Origin: Cantharellus purpuraceus
Lineage: Eukaryota; Basidiomycota; Agaricomycetes; Cantharellales; Hydnaceae
Reading direction: 5' to 3'
Length of the DNA: 64,000 bases
Assembly (NCBI GenBank): GCA_025174535.1
Contig: JALBUN010000020.1
Coordinates: 62,001 to 126,000 of the forward strand
A program made the position numbers and the translations under genes. The notes beneath the pieces are model-generated. The model was given only the letters and a program-made list of their open reading frames with translations. It was not told where the DNA came from and did not search any database. This document shows, one piece after another, positions 1 through 9,248 of the stretch (position 1 is its first letter; the number at the start of each line of letters is the position of its first letter).

Positions 1-1
1 G

Positions 2-292
2 GTGTGGCACTGGGGACCTACACAACAACGAGCTTTTGAGTCTGTCAAACATACAATTCAACAATATAGAGACTCACACCGTGTACCAATTGATTACACC
101 GCAAACCTTTCAGATAAACCTGTGAATTTAACAATCAATGCTTGCCAGACTGGGGGAGGAGGTGTTATTACCCAAGGAACACCGCTGCATATAAACGTGA
201 TCACATTTTGGTCTGGTAAATTTAATCCGGCTCAGCAAAACTATCCTGTGCATGAGAGAGAATTACTTGCCATTATAGAGTCATTGAAGTGA
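2..292 (+). pseudogene. Ty3/gypsy RNase H fragment
   Basis: This open frame of 96 residues is the RNase H-like domain that follows reverse transcriptase in Ty3/gypsy polyproteins. It shows an N-terminal W-G-P-x-Q-x-A-F motif, the core strand with ACQTGGGGVI where the family usually has DAS-x-x-G-x-G, and the conserved SGKFNPAQQNYPVHERELLAI block. The first catalytic Asp position reads Asn, so the domain is probably dead. The frame stops at a TGA after IESLK, continues as YRYLLYG in the same frame, and is then cut by the start of an LTR at 306. The 5' part lies outside the window. It may belong to the same family as the gypsy element at 32.4-38.8 kb, but the segments do not overlap so this cannot be tested here. 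Confidence 0.85.
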
Positions 293-305
293 TACAGATA
301 CCTTT

Positions 306-1975
306 TGTATGGGAACTGGTTTTCCCTTAAAAAAGATCTTGTTTAAAGTCCCGAAACTGTACAATTTCACTTCATGGCCTTAAAATATCAGCATATATGT
401 GCTGCTTTCTCTTGATTCAGGGCCATTCAAATATTCTCTATTTTTTCATATTTTTTCAGGAATTTTCCATGCAGAAATGAGTCCACAACCTTGTTGTTCT
501 GCTGGGTGAAGTTTTGGGACCCACATGGACCCACAAACCTTCGCAGATGTCAGCAGCCCCAAGGTCAGCCGGAGTCACCCGGACAACTGACTCATTTTCA
601 ATCACATGACTCATTTCAATCTCCGACTCAATCTGGTCACCACTGCCAGTAAATGCTCAATATCTTCACAACCACTGCACCTCCTGACTCCATTTTCAGT
701 GGAGAGTTCAATAGAAGCTGTGCCTACCTATAGCTGTGCTGATCAGCCCGGGAAACGAAGTATTGACCGAGTTATTTGAGTAATGGTGACTCATGCTATG
801 ACTCCTTCCATGACTCATACCATGACTCCTTCCATGACTCATACCATGACTCCTTCCATGACTCATACCATGACTCCTTCCATGACTCATACCATGACTC
901 CTTCCATGATTCATACCATGACTCCTTCCATGACTCATACCATGACTCCTTCCATGACTCATACCATGACTCCTTCCATGACTCATACCATGACTCCTTC
1001 CATGACTCATACCATGACTCCTTCCATGACTCATACCATGACTCCTTCCATGACTCATACCATGACTCCTTCCATGACTCATACCATGACTCCTTCCATG
1101 ACTCATACCATGACTCCTTCCATGACTCATACCATGACTCCTTCCATGACTCATACCATGACTCCTTCCATGACTCATACCATGACTCCTGTGATTACTC
1201 ATACTATGACTCCTGCTCTGAGTCACACTATGACTCCATCCATGACTCATGCCATGAGTCAGAGCAAATCAAGCAGCTCATTGGCTAGGAAACTTCCACC
1301 CCTTCTCACATATTCCACTAGCTTCCAGTAGTTTCCATCTATTAATAGGTAGAAGTTTCCAGTAGTATTAGTCAGCTCCTGTAAATACAATATAAAAGGA
1401 GCCCATTCTGCCTCTGAATAAATAACCATTTTCTACCCCATCATTTGCACATCAGTGTGACTAGAGTGACATACAGTGTCATCCTCTATATCTCAGTAAC
1501 TGTTGATTGTCCAGTTCAAGGGTCGCTTACAGTTGTGTAACTGTATTCAATTGCACTCAAAGTAGTGATTGTCCTGCTTTGGGCGTGAGTGTAGTATCTA
1601 CCTCGTGTGACTACAAATCTACAGGGTGAGATTGTCTGTCAATAGTCCTGCCATTAGTGCTCTTTGTTTAAGTTACTAGTGTGTACTGCCTTTGCAGAGC
1701 ATTAGAAGCTTGAACTCGTGTGAAGCAGTTGCTAGACTACTTCACACATCGCTGTTACCCGCTTCAGAGTGTCACTGGTTGGACGGTCGGATTCATCCAC
1801 CTACTTCCTCTAGCCTCTAAGTGCATTCCCCTCTTTTTGGAATATCTGGACCCCTAAGCATCCGTGAACTCTAGACTCTGGAAGTCTTATTCATTCCCTA
1901 CTGCTAAGAAACGTATTACCTTCCTGCATATCGTCTGCATCGACCATTACAACGGATTGTAACCAAAGTACAAAC
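306..1975 (+). mobile_element. LTR A, forward copy, 3' end missing
   Basis: A long terminal repeat starting TGTATGGGAAC. It matches, almost base for base, the reverse complement of 2097-3573, and its 3' third resembles the complete solo LTR at 35081-36514. It contains a 24-bp tandem array at 803-1186, a TATA box (tataaaag) at 1391-1398 and a downstream region rich in short direct motifs. It stops abruptly at gtacaaac, about 120 bp before the expected CCAAAACA end, where a reverse copy begins. With its missing tail the LTR would be about 1.79 kb. No target-site duplication is visible for this copy because its right flank is lost. Confidence 0.85.
803..1186 (+). repeat. 24-bp tandem array, 16 units, in LTR A U3
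   Basis: Sixteen head-to-tail 24-bp units; each is itself two 12-bp halves, one holding ATGACTCAT and the other ATGACTCCT. The fifth unit has a single change (GATTCAT). ATGACTCAT is the optimal palindromic site for Gcn4/AP-1 type bZIP factors (established knowledge), so the array offers about 15 perfect sites plus flanking ones, some 205-590 bp upstream of the TATA box. The long open frames across the array in three frames are a by-product of the 24-bp period and are not genes. Confidence 0.9.
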
Positions 1976-3573
1976 TGTTTTGGAACCCGCAAAATTATGG
2001 TGTTAGGGCAAACTCTAAATCACCACAATTCCATGAATGAACAGCTGAGAAGAATATCAAATCCTACTGCAGCACAACTCCAGAAACGATTTAACGTTTG
2101 TACTTTGGTTACAATCCGTTGTAATGGTCGATGCAGACGATATGCAGGAAGGTAATACGTTTCTTAGCAGTAGGGAATGAATAAGACTTCCAGAGTCTAG
2201 AGTTCACGGATGCTTAGGGGTCCAGATATTCCAAAAAGAGGGGAATGCACTTAGAGGCTAGAGGAAGTAGGTGGATGAATCCGACCGTCCAACCAGTGAC
2301 ACTCTGAAGCGGGTAACAGCGATGTGTGAAGTAGTCTAGCAACTGCTTCACACGAGTTCAAGCTTCTAATGCTCTGCAAAGGCAGTACACACTAGTAACT
2401 TAAACAAAGAGCACTAATGGCAGGACTATTGACAGACAATCTCACCCTGTAGATTTGTAGTCACACGAGGTAGATACTACACTCACGCCCAAAGCAGGAC
2501 AATCACTACTTTGAGTGCAATTGAATACAGTTACACAACTGTAAGCGACCCTTGAACTGGACAATCAACAGTTACTGAGATATAGAGGATGACACTGTAT
2601 GTCACTCTAGTCACACTGATGTGCAAATGATGGGGTAGAAAATGGTTATTTATTCAGAGGCAGAATGGGCTCCTTTTATATTGTATTTACAGGAGCTGAC
2701 TAATACTACTGGAAACTTCTACCTATTAATAGATGGAAACTACTGGAAGCTAGTGGAATATGTGAGAAGGGGGTGGAAGTTTCCTAGCCAATGAGCTGCT
2801 TGGATTTGCTCTGACTCATGGCATGAGTCATGGATGGAGTCATAGTGTGACTCAGAGCAGGAGTCATAGTATGAGTAATCACAGGAGTCATGGTATGAGT
2901 CATGGAAGGAGTCATGGTATGAGTCATGGAAGGAGTCATGGTATGAGTCATGGAAGGAGTCATGGTATGAATCATGGAAGGAGTCATGGTATGAGTCATG
3001 GAAGGAGTCATGGTATGAGTCATGGAAGGAGTCATGGTATGAGTCATGGAAGGAGTCATGGTATGAGTCATGGAAGGAGTCATAGCATGAGTCACCATTA
3101 CTCAAATAACTCGGTCAATACTTCGTTTCCCGGGCTGATCAGCACAGCTATAGGTAGGCACAGCTTCTATTGAACTCTCCACTGAAAATGGAGTCAGGAG
3201 GTGCAGTGGTTGTGAAGATATTGAGCATTTACTGGCAGTGGTGACCAGATTGAGTCGGAGATTGAAATGAGTCATGTGATTGAAAATGAGTCAGTTGTCC
3301 GGGTGACTCCGGCTGACCTTGGGGCTGCTGACATCTGCGAAGGTTTGTGGGTCCATGTGGGTCCCAAAACTTCACCCAGCAGAACAACAAGGTTGTGGAC
3401 TCATTTCTGCATGGAAAATTCCTGAAAAAATATGAAAAAATAGAGAATATTTGAATGGCCCTGAATCAAGAGAAAGCAGCACATATATGCTGATATTTTA
3501 AGGCCATGAAGTGAAATTGTACAGTTTCGGGACTTTAAACAAGATCTTTTAAGGGAAAACCAGTTCCCATACA
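1976..3573 (-). mobile_element. LTR A, full-length reverse copy
   Basis: Read on the minus strand this LTR begins TGTATGGGAAC at 3573 and ends CCAAAACA at 1976, so both TG and CA ends are intact; length 1598 bp. It is nearly identical to the forward copy, differing by a few 1-2 bp indels and by having 8 rather than 16 units of the 24-bp array. Its outer end abuts the Glu-rich gag-like fragment at 3574; its inner end abuts the truncated forward LTR. The flanking pentamers (caaac, gttcc) do not match, so this is not a simple insertion with a target-site duplication. TATA box at 2673-2680 on the minus strand. Confidence 0.85.
2887..3078 (-). repeat. 24-bp tandem array, 8 units
   Basis: Same 24-bp unit as at 803-1186, in reverse orientation, with 8 copies. 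The single-base variant is again in the fifth unit from the same side, so the two arrays differ by exactly eight units on the TATA-proximal side. Each unit carries an ATGACTCAT bZIP-type site. Confidence 0.9.
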
Positions 3574-3878
3574 GTTCCGTCTTCACCGCCTCTTTCTGCC
3601 GCTGCTCTTCCTCCTCCTTCCATCTCCGTTCCGCCTCCTCCTCCTCCTTCCGTCTCCGTTCCGCCTCCTCCTCCTCCGTCTCTGTTCCACCTCCTCCTCC
3701 TCCTTCTGTCTCCCTTCCTCCTCCTCTTTCCATTTCCGTTCCGCTTCCTCCTCCTCTTTCCGTTTCCGTTCCACTTCCTCCTCCTCTTTCCGTTTCCGTT
3801 CTGCTTCCTCCTCCTCTTTCCATTTCCGCTCCTCCTCCTCTTCCTTCCGTCGGGCCAAGAGCAACTGCTCAAGCTCAG
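3574..3878 (-). pseudogene. Glu-rich gag-like fragment (element C), interrupted
   Basis: The minus strand encodes ELEQLLLAR followed by repeated KEEEE-AERKRK decamers, the same sequence as the N-terminal half of the 529-residue protein at 52690-54279. The fragment is cut on both sides by LTR insertions: LTR B at 3879 enters just after the LEQ-coding start region, and LTR A at 3573 enters after RQKEAVKTE. About 100 codons remain. It is a remnant of the retroelement whose 5' leader and LTR lie at 5305-6002. Confidence 0.8.
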
Positions 3879-5304
3879 TGATGAGCCAGGACGCATCGAG
3901 GACGTATATCGAACCACTCTGACAGTCCAACTCCACCAGCATCTTTTCATATCAACTTTAAATAGCGCCGTAACTCCCTCTCCACCTCAGTCTCTAATTC
4001 TAGCCATTGATCGTCACTCGTGTTTCATCACCATCGATCATTATCAGCCTTCTATTCACACCAATCCTTTCATCATCATTCACATGGCTTCCCATTCTAT
4101 TCCCCTCTCCAACATCGCTTCTAATAATACGTCACACTGGTCTCTGGACACAGAGGACTATCAAAAATACGCCAAGCTCCATGGGCATGTTAAGCCACCT
4201 CCACGTGTCAAAATACTTCCAAAACTCTTTCAACGAGCAAGATCCCCACCATGTCTCTCTTATGCCATTGGCGATCCCATATTCTTTCACAATTCCGTTG
4301 AACCATATACATTCCTTGGCATTTCGCCTCTATATCGTAACACGGATAGAAGAGTCGAACGTGAGGTAGAATTTCAGTCGCCATCGCCGACCTATCCTCC
4401 CACTTCAATCCAACTCAGGTTACATCGTGTCAGGCAAAGGGACCAAATACCCTTGGAACGGGATACCATATGGAGACGGATCACTAAGACAATAAGGAGT
4501 ATTTGTTGTGGATGCTGACTGAAGTCCTCATGTGACTCAGGGTCAATTTACCTTCGGAGCCATAGGGAAGATGGTATTGGTGGACGTTTCTATTGTTCTT
4601 TGATATGACTCACCCCTGTTTCATCTTTTAATTCATTCATACACAACTTACTCATCCTTGTTCTATTTTTGGTTCTTTTATTACTCATCACCCCCTATTC
4701 TTACAAAGATTACCCCTATCTGTCGTTTCATTTCTCCATGATTTCCCCATTAGTAGTTCAACTTCACACACTTCGTCAGCTGGCTTGATCAGCATTTCTT
4801 GCATCATATCACATCATTTGCTCCTCATATTGTGTCATTGTGCCCTGGGGATTTGTATATAAAAGGGCACTAGTTTTTGCCTTTGGAATCAATCAACAAG
4901 TTTTCAGCCAACACTCTAAAGTCAAAGTCCACGCTCTAAGTCTACGCTCTACGCTCTACATCACAATCCATCATATCGACACTGAGGTAAAGCACCTTGG
5001 TTCCACGATCAGATTTCCCTCCGCCACCGAGAGGTCGCTTCTCTTGAAACCAGCTTTTGTGTACCTCCCAACCAGGCTATCCATTGTCATCCAGTCACAG
5101 AGCACGATCAGCCATTGGGACCAACCTTTTGCTCCCATCCTCATCCAACCACAGAGCACTATTCCACTTTCCTGTTACTCAGTGCTACCTCAACCCCTTG
5201 ACCTGATTGATCTTTGGAGTGCTGAACAACTGCGTTACACACCGTCTGTTTGCTAGGACTGTTGCGCACAGGCTTATAGGATTTATTCCTTAAGCAAACC
5301 GACA
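3879..5304 (+). mobile_element. solo LTR B (copy 1)
   Basis: A 1426-bp block starting TGATGAGC and ending AACCGACA, about 94-95% identical by eye to the copy at 48307-49733. It has TG/CA ends and a strong TATA box (tatataaaag, 4856-4865) followed by a short leader, as expected for an LTR on the plus strand. It splits the Glu-rich gag-like gene: the sequence resumes after 5304 with the gene's upstream leader. No clean target-site duplication is seen around this copy (ctcag left, ttggc right), unlike the second copy. No matching internal retrotransposon domain is attached. Confidence 0.75.
4084..4518 (+). CDS. 144-residue ORF inside LTR B
   Basis: An open frame starting MASHSIPLSN and ending ICCGC, upstream of the LTR TATA box. 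I do not recognise it. The second LTR B copy keeps the same frame for 120 codons with few amino-acid changes, then has a TGA in place of CAA. It contains the phrase SYAIGDPIFFHN and a Pro/His-rich middle, with no signal peptide or membrane span. It could be a captured host fragment, a real LTR-borne gene, or chance openness in a young repeat. Function unknown. Confidence 0.35.
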   Translation: MASHSIPLSNIASNNTSHWSLDTEDYQKYAKLHGHVKPPPRVKILPKLFQRARSPPCLSYAIGDPIFFHNSVEPYTFLGISPLYRNTDRRVEREVEFQSPSPTYPPTSIQLRLHRVRQRDQIPLERDTIWRRITKTIRSICCGC

Positions 5305-5472
5305 TTGGCTACGCTCATGCTTGTCAAAGGGTTTGACATCGTTGAGGATAAGACCTCAATCATGCTTATATGTCTCCAGACCCCCAGCATAACTCTGACC
5401 GCGCCCAATCGTCTCACCTATTCAATCCACAGACATGAGGCCTCAGGGGCTCAGCCTTAAATGGAGAGATAC
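5305..5472 (-). mobile_element. element C 5' leader
   Basis: Read on the minus strand this lies between the LTR C 3' end (CATAACA at 5473) and the start of the Glu-rich gag-like frame. It is nearly identical to 54230-54392, which occupies the same place in the second copy. The stretch just after the LTR (GTATCTCCCC) is where a primer-binding site would lie, but I cannot match it to a known tRNA 3' end. Confidence 0.6.
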
Positions 5473-6002
5473 TGTTATGACTATATTCATTAACGTCCAG
5501 ATCCCCGTCCGATCCACTCAGATCCCCACGCACATGAAATCTATACTCCATTTAGAAACCGCTACGTCTCCATTTACCTGTCCGATTGTCACCGCCGATT
5601 CCACCCATCCATCTCCGGTTCCGATTGATGCATCAGCATCACCATAGGAACCCAGACATCCGTCCCCGTCGGACTCGGACATACTCACGTAAGGCCATCG
5701 GCCTCAGAGACTCATCACCGGAGTAATTATTATTAGATTTCAAATATGTATTTAAGTTGCCCGACTGGGGACTTCATTCCCCAGTTCGAATATTGAATCA
5801 CGCCTAGTTCCTAAGTCTGATCCTAACTCTCTAAGTCGTACTCCGTCTCCGAAATCTCGGACACCGGTATTAGTGAGGGCACAGCACATAAGCTGAAGCC
5901 AAGTCTGTTCCGACTCCCACGACGTACTCCAACTCTGACCCAACCTCCAACCCAACCTCCAACCCAATCTCTGACCCCCAATCGGACCTAGTGCATAATA
6001 CA
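5473..6002 (-). mobile_element. LTR C, 5' LTR of the Glu-rich element
   Basis: About 530 bp, reading on the minus strand from TGTATTATGCAC to CATAACA. It is homologous to the solo LTRs at 6655-7182 and 34003-34529 and to the truncated copy at 54393. It precedes the leader and gag-like fragment in the orientation of a 5' LTR. The terminus carries extra bases (TGTATTATG instead of TGTTATG). The hexamers beside it (agatac and agacac) are similar but not identical, so a target-site duplication is not proven. Confidence 0.75.
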
Positions 6003-6049
6003 AGACACATACCTAGAAGTGCTTCATGCATGCCAACACCATGGAAGTT

Positions 6050-7964
6050 GTGGATCTTCTATACTGTTAGTTCTGTTCAAGAGGTTCTGGCAAATATGAA
6101 TTTTTTTTGACCATTCATGCATGCACCCCACCTAGTTCCAAAAAAATGTAATTCACCCCATAACTGCCCAAGGTAAGTAAAGGAAAAGCCAACAAAGGAA
6201 GATTGAGTTCATTGAATGCTTGTACACAATGCTTGACAAACCTGTCTTAGTAATGACATAGGGGATACATCACTTGGCCAGTCAAATATCCCGGTGTTCA
6301 CTTCAGCTGCCTCCACAGAGAAAATGGCCTCTAGATCCACATTTGTATAACACCACCATGATTTAACTTCAATGACTGCTGACTGTTGATGCTGTTGTGG
6401 ACTTTTGTATAAAAGAAAGTTGGGAAACCCAGCATTATTCCTGCTGCCAGGTATGTGATGAGCTTTTGGACAACTCCAACCCCATTGGGGATAGAAAGGA
6501 ATATCAGAAGCTAAACATGCAGGATTGGAAGTTGGGTAACAATTCTGCAATAATTCTTAGTCTGTGGAATTCTCTGCACAGAGGGTTGTATACTGACTTC
6601 TAAAAGCATGTTCAGGGGTTCAATGATCTGTGTGTGAACCTTGTCCTGAATAGATGTTACACACTGGGTCCGATGGGGGGTTGGAACCTGGATTGGAGTT
6701 TGGGGTCAGAGTTGGAGTGGGGGTTGGGGTGTGTCATGGGGGTCAGAATGGATGTGGCTTCAGCTTATGTGCTGCACCCTCACTAATACCAGTGTCTGAG
6801 ATTTTGCAGATGGAGTATGACTTAGATAGTTCAGATTGGACTAAGGAGCTAGGCATGATTCAATATTTGAACTGGGAAATGAAGTCCCCATAGTATGACT
6901 TAAATACATATTTGAAATCTAATAATAATTACTCCAGTGATGGATCTCCGAGGCTGATGGCCTTACATGAATATGTCTGAGTCTGATGGGGACAGATGTC
7001 CAGGTTCCTATGGTGATGCTGATGCATCAATTGGAACTGGAGGCAGATGAGTGAGACCAACAGTGACAATTGGATGGACAGATGGAGATGTGATGGTTTT
7101 CAAATGGAGTATAGATTTCATATGCACAGGGATCTGGGTATATCAGATGGGGATCTGGTCATTAATGAATGTAGTCATAACAATAGAGGGCTCAGAAGTC
7201 ATTGCTGCAGGAATCCTTTGAGCATGATAATTAAACCATCCATATAGTCTGTCAACAGCATCAGCTTGTTGGCATGCATCAGGAACTCCCATTGTAAATT
7301 GTGAACAAGTATGGATGACATCTGGAATCTGAACATTGGGGGGTAATGGAGTACCTGCTTGAGGTATTACTGTTGCTACACCATCACCAGCTGGGTAGCA
7401 GTACAATCGAAGATTGTGCCAGAAGGTCCTGCAGCGTCGCAAAACATGCAAGCGATCTGCGACAGGCATATTGAGAACTTGGGCCGTAGTGTTAGTGCGA
7501 CTCCTGTCCGTTCTAATGGGTGCCTCATTTAATCGCTTGCATACCAAATTGGTGGGCAGGGGTGTTATAGATGGAATTGGGAATGCATGCCAATTAAATT
7601 CATGGAGAGGAGCTTCGTCCGGATGAAGAGCGCCAGGAATACCTTGGACAATGATATCCGGAAAGTAAATCAGAGGTCTACCTGGCATTGCAGGGGGTCC
7701 ATAAGGTGGAGGCATGATATGCAATACATCGCCGGCCGTTCTCAAGCATCTTATATACATGCCCTCCATACTCTGAAGACTCAAAGGAGTGCCTGTGGCA
7801 CCACCCATCGATGGATCGGCTTTTCCGTACGAGCTGCTTACATATGTGGCAAGGATCAAAACAACACCACATTGAAAACGCTTCTGGAATACAATGCAAA
7901 CCAGTACGTTCATGGTAAGGAGAATTTTACCTCCCCAAGACAGTAATAAGATGCTTCTTGACAT
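6050..7964 (-). pseudogene. PD-(D/E)XK-like fungal protein, split by solo LTR C
   Basis: On the minus strand a frame runs from about 7964 through RPLIYFPDIIVQG and PVADRLHVLRRCRTFW to MTSEPS at 7188, is broken by the solo LTR at 6655-7182, and continues from 6654. A likely intron (GTTCAC to TTGCAG) leads into a frame with IPGSRNNAGFPNFLLYK and AVIEVKSWW, then, after another likely splice, LGQLWGELHFFGTRWGAC. The spacing FP(N/D)-x-L then E-x-K resembles a PD-(D/E)XK nuclease core (inference), with the Asp replaced by Asn. Stops follow RTS near 6090. The LTR insertion, the Asn change and the stops suggest a dead gene. It is head to head with the kinase-like gene at 8079. Confidence 0.5.
6655..7182 (+). 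mobile_element. solo LTR C with ATAGA target duplication
   Basis: 528 bp, starting TGTTACACACTGGG and ending CATAACA. The pentamer ATAGA occurs immediately left (6650-6654) and right (7183-7187), a perfect target-site duplication. No internal retrotransposon sequence remains, so this is a solo LTR left by recombination. It contains GGAGTTGGAGT-type short repeats near its 5' end. It sits inside the reading frame of the PD-(D/E)XK-like gene. Confidence 0.92.
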
Positions 7965-8078
7965 TCACAGCCTTTGAATGCCTTCTCATCTGTAATCATC
8001 GACGGCCTCATTAAAATCAACGATGCTCAGGTCCCATTGACATGCTTGAAAAGCAAAGTAAGGCCTGCGAAGCCAGTC

Positions 8079-9046
8079 ATGTCTACTGTAGAAAACAATA
8101 AGAGGGTCGGTGGTCCAGCCCCTCGTCCCCCCTCCAAACTCCCTCCTCAAGGCGACCTATGTCTTCATCTCTCCATAGAGGCAGAACGACTTGGCTGTGG
8201 CAGAGTGGGATCGGTCTACCCCGTCAAACTTCACCCTTCTAGTCAATATTGCCTACCATCACTCGTCATTAAAGTCGCTGCTCGCCGCCGCTCTCCAAAT
8301 CTAGCACGTGAAGCCTGGTTCTATGAAGAGATGGAAAACATCCAAGGAGTAGCCATCCCACACTGCTATGGAATTTTCATGGCTGAGATAAATGTGAATA
8401 GCGAGGTGTTAGATTGGGCAGAAACCGATGCAGATTATGACCCTGAAAGGGAAGACACGCCTCTAGAGGAGGAGGAGGATGATGACGATCAAAATGGTAA
8501 GAATACCGTGTTTCTCATTGCGATATCGGAATCATCTCGTGTTTACCATGAGCATTCGATGCTAATTTAACATCCTCCCACAGACACAAGGGAGGTTTCT
8601 GATGTCTCGCTCCCTGCTTCAAACGGTAAGGAGAGCACGCTCGTCTCGCTATTAGTTCTGGAAAGACTTGGAGGTATGATGCCCAGGTATGTTTCACTGA
8701 AATCAATCGAGTACGTACGTTTCCATCTCGTTTCTCGTATCCGCATTCTAGTATATGTTTTTTTTTTTTTTTCAGGCCGGATCTGCAAGAAATATACAGC
8801 GACATCGGACGATTTAGCATAGAGCATAGAGACGTTCGATGGAGAAATATCCTGGAAGCACCCTCCACTCATGACAGTCTTGTCTGTCCGTTTCACGGCC
8901 ACAAACATCAGTGGCGGGTGGTTGACTTCGATTATTCGAGAAAGTCAGGCTTCAAGCACGCTTTCATTGAGCGCGTTCACAATTATTACATTAGAAGACT
9001 TCTTGATGGCTTGCCTCAAGGGTGGGTTCTTGAACCTCGGGAGTAG
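8079..9046 (+). CDS. kinase-like protein (263 aa)
   Basis: Three exons, 8079-8496, 8584-8686 and 8776-9046, joined by GT-AG introns (the second has a long T tract before CAG), give 263 residues. The N-terminal half has a glycine loop (LGCGRVGSVYPV) and a VAIK-like lysine (LVIKVAA), an acidic insert of DE residues follows, and the C-terminal exon carries HRDVRWRNIL and VVDFDYSRK. So the catalytic loop HRD and Asn are present, while the DFG motif reads DFD. The kinase domain is very short, typical of basidiomycete kinase-like proteins of unknown substrate. An in-frame ATG at 7974 would add 35 residues; 8079 is preferred because the protein alignment starts later. It shares a short promoter with the broken nuclease-like gene on the minus strand. 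Confidence 0.75.
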
Positions 9047-9248
9047 CAGGTATATATCACTTTGCTTCTCACACAGATACCGGAATTTGAGAACTTTTGC
9101 CATATGCGCATTATGAGTTGGCATCCATCGAAACATACGGTAGCGTGTTCTTAATGAAGATAGATACCCAAACTGCTCAGTCGCCAAAACTGTCTCAATA
9201 GCCACATGACATTAAAAGCCCACCCGAGTAGCAAAAAGGGCACTGATC
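9047..9248. other. intergenic, convergent 3' ends
   Basis: About 200 bp between the stop codon of the kinase-like gene and that of the carboxylesterase. No further gene is visible. Confidence 0.6.

Noticed and set aside
803..1186. CRISPR-like array
   Set aside because: Units are contiguous with no unique spacers; eukaryotic LTR context.
776..1331. Long overlapping open frames on both strands across the 24-bp array (and 2740-3173)
   Set aside because: A 24-bp period without stops keeps three frames open automatically; the array lies in an LTR U3 region, not in a gene.
306..3573. Palindrome as a sequencing fold-back artefact
   Set aside because: A fold-back would mirror the flanks too; here the arms end exactly at LTR termini, the flanks differ, and the arms differ by eight repeat units. 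An assembly error is still possible.
3874..5309. Target-site duplication for LTR B copy 1
   Set aside because: Flanks ctcag and ttggc do not match; boundaries rest on the second copy instead.
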